A stretch of DNA of 64,000 bases. Source: Myxococcales bacterium. GTDB taxonomy: Bacteria > Myxococcota_A > Polyangia > Polyangiales > Polyangiaceae. The notes beneath the pieces were generated by a model. That model saw only the letters and a list, made by a program, of their open reading frames with translations, was not told the origin of the DNA and did not search any database. The position numbers were made by a program, and so were the translations under genes. Below, in pieces: positions 48,164 through 56,323 of the stretch; the first letter of the stretch is position 1, and each line of letters starts with the position of its first letter. Location: NCBI GenBank assembly GCA_016720545.1, contig JADKKK010000002.1, forward strand, positions 682,001 through 746,000. Reading direction: 5' to 3'.

Positions 48164-49101
48164 GGACCCTGAGTCGCCACACGGGGCTCTTCGGAGACGA
48201 TCGCGTGCACTCTGCACGCGTGCGCCCCCACCTGCACCTCGCCCCCGGCGACCGCGAGGGCGCGCTTGAGCATGCCGAGGCCGGTCCACCCGGTCGGCGA
48301 AGCCACGGCGCTCGTCACCGCGCCCACCTCGGCGCCGTCGGCGCGGGCCACGGGGGCCCCGACCGGCGGCACCTCGCCCGCTCCCTCGAGGCGCACGAGC
48401 CGCTGCTTGGCGTGGCCGCGGTGCTCGAGCATATACAGCACCTCCTGGCCGAGGTAGCAGCCCTTCGAGAACGAGACGCCGAGCCCGTGCAGCGAGGTCT
48501 CCTGCGGGTAGTTCGAGGGGCCGTAGTCCACCCCGAGGCGCGGGAGCCCTAGGGAGACCCGCACCCCCTCTTCCACCTCCGCCGAGGCGAGCCCACCGTC
48601 GGCTTCGCGCAGCGCACCCGCGAGCGCCTCGCCGAACGTGTCCGCGTCCGCTTCGTCCGTCGGCCCCAAGAAGAGCCCACCTCCCTCCCCGCCGACGGAC
48701 CACGCCCACCCGCCCAGCGACGTGAGCACCGCGGGCGCCCTCGGACCGTACACGCGAAAGATCGGCTGCTCGGAGACCGAGAGGCTCACGTCCTCCATGA
48801 TGAGGTGGTGGTCGAGGACCTCGAGCACGCTGGCGCGAGAGGCGGCCGGCACGGAGAGCAGCGCGCGGTCGGCCTCGAAGACAACGTGCAGATCGCACAC
48901 GATCTTGCCCTTCTTCTCGCAGAGGAAGGAGAAGGCCACCTGGCCGGCCCGGGCGCAGCTCACGTCGGCGGTGAGGAGGCCGTTCAGCCACCCGACGCGG
49001 TCGGGCCCTTCGGCCACGACGAGGGCGCGGTCGGGCGCCGGCGCCACGAGCGCGCTCGTGCGGGCGAGGGTGAGAGCGTCTTCCAAACGGACAGGTTTCA
49101 C
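48160..49101 (-). CDS. ygfZ: YgfZ/GcvT-family folate-binding protein
   Basis: A 313-residue YgfZ-type protein, which assists repair or maturation of Fe-S enzymes with tetrahydrofolate. The signature KGCYLGQE is intact (FSKGCYLGQEVLYM), including the essential Cys, and NGLLTADVS and VDYGPSNYPQETSLHGLG are typical. GTG 49101 gives the usual opening (KPVRLEDALTLA). Upstream in the same frame is an Arg/Ser repeat from a GCCGCGCGAG low-complexity stretch (49136-49186), so longer starts were rejected. It converges on the frameshifted PPC-like gene. Confidence 0.92.
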   Translation of the reverse strand: MKPVRLEDALTLARTSALVAPAPDRALVVAEGPDRVGWLNGLLTADVSCARAGQVAFSFLCEKKGKIVCDLHVVFEADRALLSVPAASRASVLEVLDHHLIMEDVSLSVSEQPIFRVYGPRAPAVLTSLGGWAWSVGGEGGGLFLGPTDEADADTFGEALAGALREADGGLASAEVEEGVRVSLGLPRLGVDYGPSNYPQETSLHGLGVSFSKGCYLGQEVLYMLEHRGHAKQRLVRLEGAGEVPPVGAPVARADGAEVGAVTSAVASPTGWTGLGMLKRALAVAGGEVQVGAHACRVHAIVSEEPRVATQGP

Positions 49102-49260
49102 GCGTCGGGCTCCTTCGTAGGCGGCACTTTCGCCGCGTGAGCCGCGCGAGCCGCGCGAACGCGCGAGCTGCGCGAGCCGCGCGAATGAGCCTACGCACCC
49201 GGGGAAGAAAAGCGACCGTTCCTTGACGGATCGATCGCGCGGGGGAATGCTTCGCCGCGA

Positions 49261-50211
49261 ATGGCTGGAATCGGCGTCGTCCTCAACCCCAAGAGTCGGC
49301 GAAACCTCAAGGACCCGCGCGCGGCGCGGCGCCTCGCGAGCGCGCTCGGCGATCACGGCGTCGTACGGGAGGCCCGCTCCCTCGACGACCTGTATAAAAT
49401 TGCTGAAGATTTCAAGCGGCTCGACATCGACGTGCTGGGCATCAGCGGCGGCGACGGGACGAACCACGTCACGCTGACCGGCTTCATCGACGTGTACCGT
49501 GGCAGCGCGCTCCCGCAGATCGCGTTCCTCCGCGGCGGCACCATGAACACAGTGGCCAACTCGGTCGGCGTCGCGCGGGGAAGGCCCGAGGGGCTCCTGT
49601 CGCGCGTGCTCCGGGCGTACGCCGCGCGGGCCGTCCGCCCGCTCTCCAACGTCGAGCGCTACGTCGCCCGTGTCGGCAACCACTACGGGTTCTTGTTCGG
49701 CACCGGCGCCGTCCGGGGCTTCCTCGCGGAGTACTACGCCGGCGGCCCACCCGACCCGGTCATCGCGGCGCGCACGCTGCTCCGCGGAGTCGGCTCGGCG
49801 CTCATCGGCGGCGCGACGGTTCGCCGCATGGCCGCGCCGTTCCGCGGCGAGGTGCACTTCGACGACGGCACCTCCTGGGAAGAGCGCGACTACCTCAGCG
49901 TCGCGGGGGGCACGATCGACCAGATGGGCCTGAATTTTCGCCCATTTCACCGTTACGCGGAGCGCGACGGGTGCTTTCACCTGCTCGGCATCCACGCGTC
50001 GCCGGCGCGGTTCGTGGCGAACCTCCCCCGCGTGCTCCTCGGCCGGCCGATGTCCGCGAGCGCCACGTACGAGGCCGTGGTCCCCGGGGCCACGATCGTG
50101 GCGCGCGGCGGCGAGCGCGTCGAGTACATGATCGACGGAGATCTCCACGAGAGCACGGGGCGCGAGCTGCGCGTGACCACCGGCCCCAAGGTCCGCATCG
50201 TCACGCTCTGA
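49261..50211 (+). CDS. Diacylglycerol-kinase-fold lipid kinase
   Basis: A 316-residue protein of the DAGK catalytic family. The ATP-binding motif is ISGGDGTNHVTL, preceded by VVLNPKSRRN (the NP motif) and followed by PQIAFLRGGTMNTVANSVG. The C-terminal beta domain includes YLSVAGGTIDQMG and VEYMIDGDLHE. These kinases phosphorylate diacylglycerol, sphingoid bases or similar lipids; which lipid is used here cannot be read from the sequence. It is divergent from ygfZ and followed by an exported START-like protein. Confidence 0.9.
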   Translation: MAGIGVVLNPKSRRNLKDPRAARRLASALGDHGVVREARSLDDLYKIAEDFKRLDIDVLGISGGDGTNHVTLTGFIDVYRGSALPQIAFLRGGTMNTVANSVGVARGRPEGLLSRVLRAYAARAVRPLSNVERYVARVGNHYGFLFGTGAVRGFLAEYYAGGPPDPVIAARTLLRGVGSALIGGATVRRMAAPFRGEVHFDDGTSWEERDYLSVAGGTIDQMGLNFRPFHRYAERDGCFHLLGIHASPARFVANLPRVLLGRPMSASATYEAVVPGATIVARGGERVEYMIDGDLHESTGRELRVTTGPKVRIVTL

Positions 50212-50334
50212 CCCGCGGGTCGAGCCCGGGAGAGGAAGGCCAGCGCGCCCTACCGCGCCCTACCGCGCCCTACCCGATCCTTGCGCGCGTGCTCGGGGCA
50301 TGATTACCCTCCGGGTGCCGTGCGTTCTCCTTCC

Positions 50335-51021
50335 ATGCACAGCCAGACTCCCGCTTCGTCGGCGACGGCACCCACGCGGCGACGCCGCGCGCGAGGCCTC
50401 CTCGTGGCCGCCGCCCTCGCGACGGCGCCCCTCGCCACCGCGGGCCGTGCCCACGCCGAGGAGCTCTCGCCGACCGAGCGCGCGCGGCTCGCGCGCGGCG
50501 AGACCGTCACGCGAGCGGTGACGATCGAGGGCGAAGATCGGCGCTACGTCGGGGGCCTCACCTACGCGGTGATCGACGCCTCCGTGTCGGAGCTCCAGGA
50601 GATCTTCGAAGACGTCGCCTCCTACCGGCACCTGCTCCCCCGCACCAAGCGCGCCACCCTGGTCGACCGCGTGGCACAAGACGACCTCGTCGAGCTGCGC
50701 CAAGGCACCGCGATGATCGAGGCGAGGTACACGCTCCGCGTGCGGCACGAGCCGTGGCGCCGCGAGGTGCACTTCTGGCTCGTGCCCAGCCGCCCGCACG
50801 ACGTGCGCGACGCGTGGGGCTACTTTCACGTCGATCCTGTCCCTCCTAGCGAAGGTGCCACGGGGCCGCGCTCGCTCGTGACCTATGCCGTGCTGGTCGA
50901 CCTCGGCCCCGGCCTCGTGCGCGACCTCTTCGAAGAGCGCCTGCGCACCGTGTTGCTCAGCACGCCCGACATCCTCCGCCGGTACATCGCCGCGCGGCAC
51001 AGCCCCCCTCGCCAGGGCTAG
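50335..51021 (+). CDS. Exported START/SRPBCC-like protein
   Basis: A 228-residue protein with an Arg-rich, twin-Arg-containing N-terminus, a hydrophobic stretch (GLLVAAALATAPLATAG) and a cleavage site near AHA/E, so it is exported, perhaps by Tat (TRRRRARG precedes the hydrophobic part). The mature part looks like a helix-grip SRPBCC/START fold: YVGGLTYAVIDASVSELQEIF, YRHLLPRTKRATL, then RREVHFWLVPSRPHDV. Such domains bind hydrophobic ligands. ATG 50335 was chosen over 50281 because it begins nearer the signal. It is followed after four bases by an ABC-2 permease gene. Confidence 0.75.
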   Translation: MHSQTPASSATAPTRRRRARGLLVAAALATAPLATAGRAHAEELSPTERARLARGETVTRAVTIEGEDRRYVGGLTYAVIDASVSELQEIFEDVASYRHLLPRTKRATLVDRVAQDDLVELRQGTAMIEARYTLRVRHEPWRREVHFWLVPSRPHDVRDAWGYFHVDPVPPSEGATGPRSLVTYAVLVDLGPGLVRDLFEERLRTVLLSTPDILRRYIAARHSPPRQG

Positions 51022-51025
51022 GAAC

Positions 51026-51960
51026 GTGCTCCAACGCATCCTCGCCATCGCGCTCAATAGCTATCGTGAGGCCGTGCGCGCGCGCGTGCTCTACGGGCTG
51101 TTCGGGCTCGCGCTGGCGACCACGCTCTACTCGGTGATCCTCGGGGCGATGTCGCTGCACCAAGAGAAGCGCGTCGTGTCCGACGTGAGCGCGGCGTCGA
51201 TCTCGCTCTACGCCGTGCTCGTCGCCATCGTCTTGGGTTCGACCTCTCTTCATCGGGAGATCGAGCTGAAGACCTTGTTCCCGATCCTGACCCGGAGGCT
51301 CGTCCGGCACGAGTTCGTGCTCGGCAAGTTCGTGGGCACCTGGCTCACGCTCGGCGTGTTCGTCATGGTGGACGGCGGCACCGCGCTCGGGCTCTTGGCG
51401 CACCAGTCGGGCCGCAGCCTCGCGGCGGTCGCGGGGGCCGCGGCCGGGCTCCTCGCGCTGCTCGGCGTCGGCCTCTGGCGCCTCAAGGCCGCGCGGGCGT
51501 TCTTGCTCGCGCCATGGTCGGTCGTGTTCTTCGCCGTGATGGCGCTCCTCGCCGCGCCGGCCGCCGGAGAGCGCTCGCTGGTCCTCGCGTCGTGCGCGCG
51601 CTCACGATGCTCGAGGTCGCGATAGTGACGGCAATTACCCTATTTTTCTCCGCGTTTTCATCACCGTTCCTCACGGCGATCTTCACCGCGGGCATCTTCA
51701 TCCTGGGGCGCTCCGCCGAGACCCTCGCGAACCTGCCCGTGCGGGTGGTCGGGCCGCTCGCCCGCAGCACGGGGAGCCTCATCGCGAGGGTGGTCCCGAA
51801 CCTGAACCTGTACGTGCCCGAGCGCCCGGTGCTCCTCGGCCAGGTCGACGGCGTCCCGGTGGTGGGGTACGTCGCGCGGTGCGGCGTGAACGCCCTCTGT
51901 TACTCGGCCCTGCTGCTCGTGCTCGCGTCGCTCATCTTCCGCAAGCGGGACCTGCAATGA
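51026..51960 (+). pseudogene. ABC-2-type permease, frameshifted near residue 187
   Basis: A membrane permease of about 310 residues. The first part (GTG 51026 to about 51590) has ALNSYREAVRARVLYGLFGL, VAIVLGSTSLHREIE, and LTRRLVRHEFVLGKFVGTW, the usual opening of ABC-2-type subunits. At about 51585-51592 the frame shifts: one base appears missing after VLAS. The second part (VRALTMLEVAIVTAITLFF to IFRKRDLQ) completes the remaining helices to 51960. Without correction translation stops at 51625. No ATPase gene is adjacent, so the partner lies elsewhere. Its stop overlaps the next gene's ATG. A sequencing indel is as likely as true decay. Confidence 0.75.
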
Positions 51961-52658
51961 CCGACGTTCACCGCGCGGCAGGGCCCCGCGCGGCGCTCTC
52001 TTCGCCGCCCGGCCCAGCCCGGCGACGCGCGTGGCTCGGTGGAGCCGCGGCCGGGGCTCTCACCCTCGCGGCGCTCGTCGCCGCCGCGAGCACCCACGAG
52101 GCCGACGAGGGCGCGCGCGCCATACGCGCCAGCGACGCGGCCCTCGCGGCGAAGAACCCCGAGCTCGCGGTGGCAGAGGCCTACCTCGCCGCGACGCACG
52201 TCGCGCCCTTCTCGCCGTGGGCCGACCGTGGCCACGCGCGCCTCCAGGCCATCGCCGACGACGCCGAGGCCCGCGGCGACGACGACCTCGCCGAGATCGC
52301 GTGGCACGCCATCCGCTCCGCCGAGGTCGCGACCTCTGGACCGCTCTCGGGGAACCCGGCGAGACGGCGCCGCGCAGAGCTCGCGCTGGGGCGAATCGAC
52401 GCCCGGCGCATGCTCGTCCTCGCGGCCCGCACGCCCGGGCTCGCGCGACCGAACGAGGGCGCCCTCGCGAAAGCGCACGGCGAGGACGGCACGCCCAAGG
52501 CCGCGGCGCTCGCGTCCCTCGGCGCGGGCTCGCTGCTCGCCGCCGTCTGCGCGCTCGCGCTCGTGAGCGGCGGCACGCGAGGGGGCCGCCGCGCGCTGGC
52601 CGCCGCCTGCGGGCTCGTGGTCGGCCTCGCGGGCGTAGCCTTCGCGCTCGTGCGCTGA
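51957..52658 (+). CDS. Small two-helix membrane protein, hypothetical
   Basis: A 233-residue protein starting in an ATGA overlap with the permease. One hydrophobic helix near residues 25-45 (WLGGAAAGALTLAALVAAAS) and a hairpin of two near the C-terminus (ASLGAGSLLAAVCALALVS and ACGLVVGLAGVAFALV) flank a helical, TPR-like domain of ~130 residues (ELAVAEAYLAATHVAPFSPW, DDDLAEIAWHAIRSAEV). I do not recognise a named family. The coupling suggests it works with the permease in the membrane. Confidence 0.68.
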   Translation: MTDVHRAAGPRAALSSPPGPARRRAWLGGAAAGALTLAALVAAASTHEADEGARAIRASDAALAAKNPELAVAEAYLAATHVAPFSPWADRGHARLQAIADDAEARGDDDLAEIAWHAIRSAEVATSGPLSGNPARRRRAELALGRIDARRMLVLAARTPGLARPNEGALAKAHGEDGTPKAAALASLGAGSLLAAVCALALVSGGTRGGRRALAAACGLVVGLAGVAFALVR

Positions 52659-52730
52659 CCGCGAACGCCTCCGGCCGCGCCGGGGAGGCAGAAACATTGG
52701 AAGTTCCCGGCTCTTGTGGCAGGAAAGCCC

Positions 52731-54305
52731 ATGGCCACCGTTCCCATGGACACTGAGAAGGTCGCGGGCTGCCGAGCGCTGGCCGCGGGGGTCGCCGACG
52801 ACGTGCAGCGTTACATCGACCGCCACACGAGCGTGGGCGTCGAGCGCACGATCCTGCGGTCGTACGGCGTCGACGGCGTCGACGATCGCGGCGCGCCGCT
52901 GGTCAACGTCGCCGTCGAACGCTACCAAAAGGCGGGCGTCCTCGGCCGCGGCATCAGCTTCTTCCTGGGGCGCGCGCTGCTCGCCGGCGCCGACGATCTT
53001 CAAGACGCCGCCGAACGCCTGGCCTTCGGGCGCGACCTCGACCGCGGCGAGGGTGGCCCCGGTCCGGACGAGGTGCGGCGCGCGCTCGCCCCGCACACCC
53101 AGGCGGCGATCCAGCGCATCGACACCGCGCGAGCGCTCCGCGAGGAGAAGAAGGCGCGCACTCCGCCGGGCCCCGCGCCCCTCAAGTACGTCATCGTCGC
53201 GACCGGCAACATCTACGACGACGCGGTGCAGGCGAAGGCCGCCGCGCAGGCGGGCGCCGACATCGTCGCGGTCATCCGCGCGACCGCGCAGTCGCTGCTC
53301 GACTACGTGCCCCACGGCGCGACCACCGAGGGCTACGGCGGCACGTTCGCGACCCAGGAGAATTTCAAGATCATTCGGCGCGCGACCGACGAGGCCGCCC
53401 TCGACTACGGCCGCTACATCCACCAGACCAACTACTCGTCCGGCCTGTGCATGAGCGAGATCGCGTGGATGGCGGCGGTCGAGCGGCTCGACATGCTCCT
53501 CAACGACGCGATGTACGGGATCCTGTTCCGCGACATCAACATGTGCAGAAACTTCGTCGATCAGTACGTCTCCCGCCGCTTCATCGCGCGGAGCGGGATC
53601 GTCATCAACACCGGCGAGGACAACTACCTCACCACCGCCGACGCGGTCGACAAGGCCCATACGGTGCTCGCGAGCCAGTTCATCAACGAGGCGTTCGCCC
53701 TCCGCGCCGGGGTCACGGAAGAGCACATGGGGCTCGGCCACGCGTACGAGATCGACCCTTGGCGCGAGGACAGCTTCCTTTACGAGATCGCGCAGGCCCA
53801 GCTCATTCGGCAGGTGTTCCCTCGGCACCCCATCAAGTGGATGCCGCCCACCAAACACAAGACCGGCGACGTCTTCCAGAGCCACGTCCACGACGCGCTC
53901 TTCAACCTGGTCGGCATCGCCACCGACCAGAGCATCGAGCTGCTTGGCATGTTCAGCGAGGCGATCCACAACCCGATGCTGATGGACCGCTATCTGTCGC
54001 TGAAGGCGACGCGCTACGTGTTCAACGCCTGCAAGCACCTCGGCGACGAGATCGAGTGGAAGCGCGACGGCATCGTCGCGAAGCGCGCGGCGCTCGTGCT
54101 CGACGAGGCGCACGACCTGCTCGTGTCCGTGAGCCAGGAGGGCCTCTGGGATGCGATGTCGCGCGGCGCCTTCGCCGACGTGAAGCGCACCCGAACAGGT
54201 GGCAAGGGCTACGCGGGTGTGTTCGAGCGCTCGCCCGGCTACCTGAACCCCGTGCTCGAGCTGCTCGAGGCCAACGACGCCACCCCGACGACTGGAGAGG
54301 CCTGA
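52731..54305 (+). CDS. kamD: Lysine 5,6-aminomutase alpha subunit
   Basis: The 524-residue large subunit of the B12- and PLP-dependent aminomutase that moves the terminal amino group of D-lysine (or L-beta-lysine) from carbon 6 to carbon 5. Family segments are easy to see: RTILRSYGVDGVD, KYVIVATGNIYDDAVQAK, ADIVAVIRATAQSLLDYVPHG, YIHQTNYSSGLCMSE, NMCRNFVDQYVSR, INTGEDNYLTTADAV. ATG 52731 has GGAAAG at ideal spacing; an in-frame GTG at 52716 has none. kamE follows after one base. None of the other lysine-fermentation genes (kamA, kdd, kce, kal) is in the window. Confidence 0.95.
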   Translation: MATVPMDTEKVAGCRALAAGVADDVQRYIDRHTSVGVERTILRSYGVDGVDDRGAPLVNVAVERYQKAGVLGRGISFFLGRALLAGADDLQDAAERLAFGRDLDRGEGGPGPDEVRRALAPHTQAAIQRIDTARALREEKKARTPPGPAPLKYVIVATGNIYDDAVQAKAAAQAGADIVAVIRATAQSLLDYVPHGATTEGYGGTFATQENFKIIRRATDEAALDYGRYIHQTNYSSGLCMSEIAWMAAVERLDMLLNDAMYGILFRDINMCRNFVDQYVSRRFIARSGIVINTGEDNYLTTADAVDKAHTVLASQFINEAFALRAGVTEEHMGLGHAYEIDPWREDSFLYEIAQAQLIRQVFPRHPIKWMPPTKHKTGDVFQSHVHDALFNLVGIATDQSIELLGMFSEAIHNPMLMDRYLSLKATRYVFNACKHLGDEIEWKRDGIVAKRAALVLDEAHDLLVSVSQEGLWDAMSRGAFADVKRTRTGGKGYAGVFERSPGYLNPVLELLEANDATPTTGEA

Positions 54306-54306
54306 C

Positions 54307-55068
54307 ATGCACCCGCCCGAGACCCACGCGCCCCCCCTCCGCGCCTATGGCGACCGCGAGGGCGACGGCATGGTCCAGATGTCCTTCGTCCTCCCGCTGC
54401 CGCCCTCGGCCCGGGCGCGCGAGGCCGCGAAGCGCTTCGCGAGCGAGCACGGGCTCCGCGAGCCGCTCGTAGCCACGATGGAGGAGTGCGCCGCGGGATA
54501 CACGTATTTCGTGGTGTACGGCCACTCCGTCCACTCCGTCGACGTCTCGGTCATCGACGTCCCCGAGGTGCGCACCGAGGCGCTCACGCGCGAGGAGATC
54601 GAGCACCGCATCAAGGCGCGGCTCGGCCGGAAGCTCGTGGTCGTGGGGGCGTGCACCGGCTCCGACGCCCACACCGTCGGCATCGACGCCATCCTCAACT
54701 ACAAGGGCTACGCGGGCGACAAGGGCCTGGAGAGCTACAAAGGCTTCGAGTCCTTCAACCTCGGCGCCCAGGTCGAGAACGAGCAGCTGTCGGAGCGGGC
54801 GCGCGCCCTCCACGCAGACGCCGTGCTCGTGAGCCAGATCATCACGCAGCGCAACTGCCACAAGGAGAACGCGCTCGCGTTCGTCGACCTCGTCAAGAAG
54901 CAGGGCTACCGCGACAAGGTGCTGCTGCTCCTCGGCGGGCCGCGCATCGACCACAAGCTCGCCCTCGAGCTCGGGTACGACGCGGGCTTCGGCCCGGGCA
55001 CCAAGCCGAGCGAGGTGGCCTCGTACCTCGTCGAGCAGCTCGCGACGCGCCACGAAGGCGAGCCCTGA
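54307..55068 (+). CDS. kamE: Lysine 5,6-aminomutase beta subunit, B12-binding
   Basis: The 253-residue small subunit. It carries the base-off B12 motif DxHxxG in SDAHTVGIDAIL, and the Lys in NYKGYAGDKGLE sits 11 residues after the cobalt-ligand His, as for the PLP-binding lysine of characterised KamE (His133/Lys144). Hence both cofactor sites are retained. Other family segments are ADAVLVSQIITQRNCHKEN and LLLLGGPRIDHKLALELGYD. The stop lies just before a 302-base inverted-repeat element. The pair looks functional. Confidence 0.95.
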   Translation: MHPPETHAPPLRAYGDREGDGMVQMSFVLPLPPSARAREAAKRFASEHGLREPLVATMEECAAGYTYFVVYGHSVHSVDVSVIDVPEVRTEALTREEIEHRIKARLGRKLVVVGACTGSDAHTVGIDAILNYKGYAGDKGLESYKGFESFNLGAQVENEQLSERARALHADAVLVSQIITQRNCHKENALAFVDLVKKQGYRDKVLLLLGGPRIDHKLALELGYDAGFGPGTKPSEVASYLVEQLATRHEGEP

Positions 55069-55089
55069 GCGCTCAGGCGCAGACTTGTT

Positions 55090-55391
55090 CTAGTCCCCTG
55101 GAGTCGTGGTTCGTATCAGAAGTCCGGTCTTCGGTGTCATGCCGAGGAGCGATGGGGTGCCCCGTTTTCGGCGGCGGCGGGCCCGTCCTCAACTCGGACG
55201 TCGTTCCGCGCGGTGGAGGCGGCGCTTTGCGCTCAGGGGACAGTGCTTTTGGGTGTGACCGCGCGAGAACGCCGACCCTCGAACATGAGTATCCTCCCAC
55301 CGCCGCCGAAAACGGGACACCCCCTCGCTCCCTTGTGGCGAAAGGCCGAGCCGCGCGACTTCTGGAAGGGATCACGTTTCCAGGGGACTAG
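55090..55391. mobile_element. MITE-like inverted-repeat element, 302 bases, no gene
   Basis: The ends are perfect 13-base inverted repeats, CTAGTCCCCTGGA (55090-55102) and TCCAGGGGACTAG (55379-55391). The similarity continues inwards for about 93 bases on each arm: CAGAAGTC at a matching position, then GGAGCGATGGGG with CCCGTTTTCGGCGGCGG on the left, mirrored on the right at about 55298-55330. The centre (~115 bases) has another CAGGGGAC word. No protein is supportable inside. CTAG at both outer ends could be a 4-base target duplication, but being self-complementary it could equally be part of the repeat. It lies between kamE and bfd. Confidence 0.75.
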
Positions 55392-55397
55392 GCCTGC

Positions 55398-55607
55398 CTA
55401 GGCCGCGCAGAACTTACGGCCGAGCGCGCCGCACGGGACGAGGTCGGCCTCGCGGTCGGCCAGGAGCTCGGCGATTTGCCCATGGCACGCGCCGCAGTCG
55501 CCGCCGGCGCGGCAGGCGCGGGTCACCTCGGCGACCGAGCGCGCGCCCGCGTCGAGGACTTGCTCGATCTCGGAGTCGGTAACGGCGAAGCAGCTGCACA
55601 CGTACAT
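55398..55607 (-). CDS. bfd: Bacterioferritin-associated ferredoxin
   Basis: A 69-residue [2Fe-2S] protein that reduces the heme of bacterioferritin and so mobilises stored iron. The four ligands sit exactly as in E. coli Bfd: C4 and C6 (YVCSCFAV) and C38 and C41 (GGDCGAC). ATG 55607 gives this numbering; a longer in-frame start at 55688 would run through the upstream palindrome. It follows bfr on the same strand, but a strong terminator between them suggests its own promoter. Its stop is only six bases from the inverted-repeat element. Confidence 0.95.
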   Translation of the reverse strand: MYVCSCFAVTDSEIEQVLDAGARSVAEVTRACRAGGDCGACHGQIAELLADREADLVPCGALGRKFCAA

Positions 55608-55623
55608 CGCCCTTGAGTGATAC

Positions 55624-55638
55624 TGAAACCCGTTTTCA
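55624..55638 (-). promoter_or_regulatory. Possible iron-responsive (Fur-like) palindrome before bfd
   Basis: TGAAACCCGTTTTCA, a TGAAA-N5-TTTCA palindrome, lies 17 bases upstream of the bfd start inside an AT-rich patch (TTGAAATTGAAAACGGG on the minus strand). It is loosely like Fur operators. Bfd genes are generally iron-regulated, so the place is right, but the match is not close to the classical consensus. Confidence 0.35.
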
Positions 55639-55707
55639 ATTTCAAGGGGCGCCAACGTTTTCTTCGAAACGGCGGCTTCAACTGACAACCGGCCTGAGGC
55701 CTCCTCG

Positions 55708-55746
55708 AAAACACGAGCCGCCGCGCCGCTCTCGGCGGCGCGGCTC
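55708..55746 (-). terminator. Intrinsic terminator downstream of bfr
   Basis: On the minus strand GAGCCGCGCCGCCG pairs with CGGCGCGGCGGCTC around a four-base loop: a 14-position stem with two internal mismatches. GTGTTTT follows. It lies 25 bases after the bfr stop and isolates bfd from bfr read-through. Confidence 0.6.
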
Positions 55747-55771
55747 CGGTCACGTCGCGCGAAGCGCGGAC

Positions 55772-56242
55772 CTAGTCGCGAATTTGCTGGGCGAGGTAGT
55801 TGGCCTCGCCGAGCTGCTTGACGAGCTCAAGCTGAGCCTCGAGCCAGTCGACGTGCTCCTCTTCGGAGGTGAGAATGTCTCGGAGGAGCTCCTCCGTGCC
55901 GTGATCGCCGGCGTCACGGCAGGTCGCGATCGAGCGGTTTAACAGCGGGATCGCGACGAGCTCGACGCCGTAGTCGTTCTTCAACATCTCGGGGACCGTC
56001 TGGCCGACGTTGATCTTGCCGAGCCGCTGCACGTTCGGCAGCCCCTCGAGGTAGAGCACGCGCTCGATGAGGCGGTCGGCGTGCTTCATCTCGTCGATCG
56101 ACTCGGCGTGGAGCTTCGCGGCGAGGCGCGCGAACCCCCAGTTCTTCAGCATCTTGCCGTGCAAGAAGTACTGGTTGATGGCGGTGAGCTCCCCCGTGAG
56201 GATTTCGTTCAGCAGATCGATGATTTTGGCGTCGCCCTTCAT
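55772..56242 (-). CDS. bfr: Bacterioferritin
   Basis: A 156-residue heme-containing ferritin that oxidises and stores iron in a 24-subunit shell. The ferroxidase ligands fit E. coli numbering: E18 (LTGELTAINQYF), E51 and H54 with heme ligand M52 (DEMKHADRLIERVLYLEG), and Glu/His in SEEEHVDWLE. ATG 56242 was chosen because it makes this numbering exact; a start at 56278 would add twelve unlike residues. The upstream spacer holds a CTTTGACTTTCACTTTCACTT stretch whose role is unclear. bfd follows downstream. Confidence 0.97.
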   Translation of the reverse strand: MKGDAKIIDLLNEILTGELTAINQYFLHGKMLKNWGFARLAAKLHAESIDEMKHADRLIERVLYLEGLPNVQRLGKINVGQTVPEMLKNDYGVELVAIPLLNRSIATCRDAGDHGTEELLRDILTSEEEHVDWLEAQLELVKQLGEANYLAQQIRD

Positions 56243-56323
56243 GCCCTCTACGATGCCGAAGTTCTGCTTGGGTTGCAACGCAACTGACCGAAATCACGGA
56301 AGATTCGCCTTTGACTTTCACTT

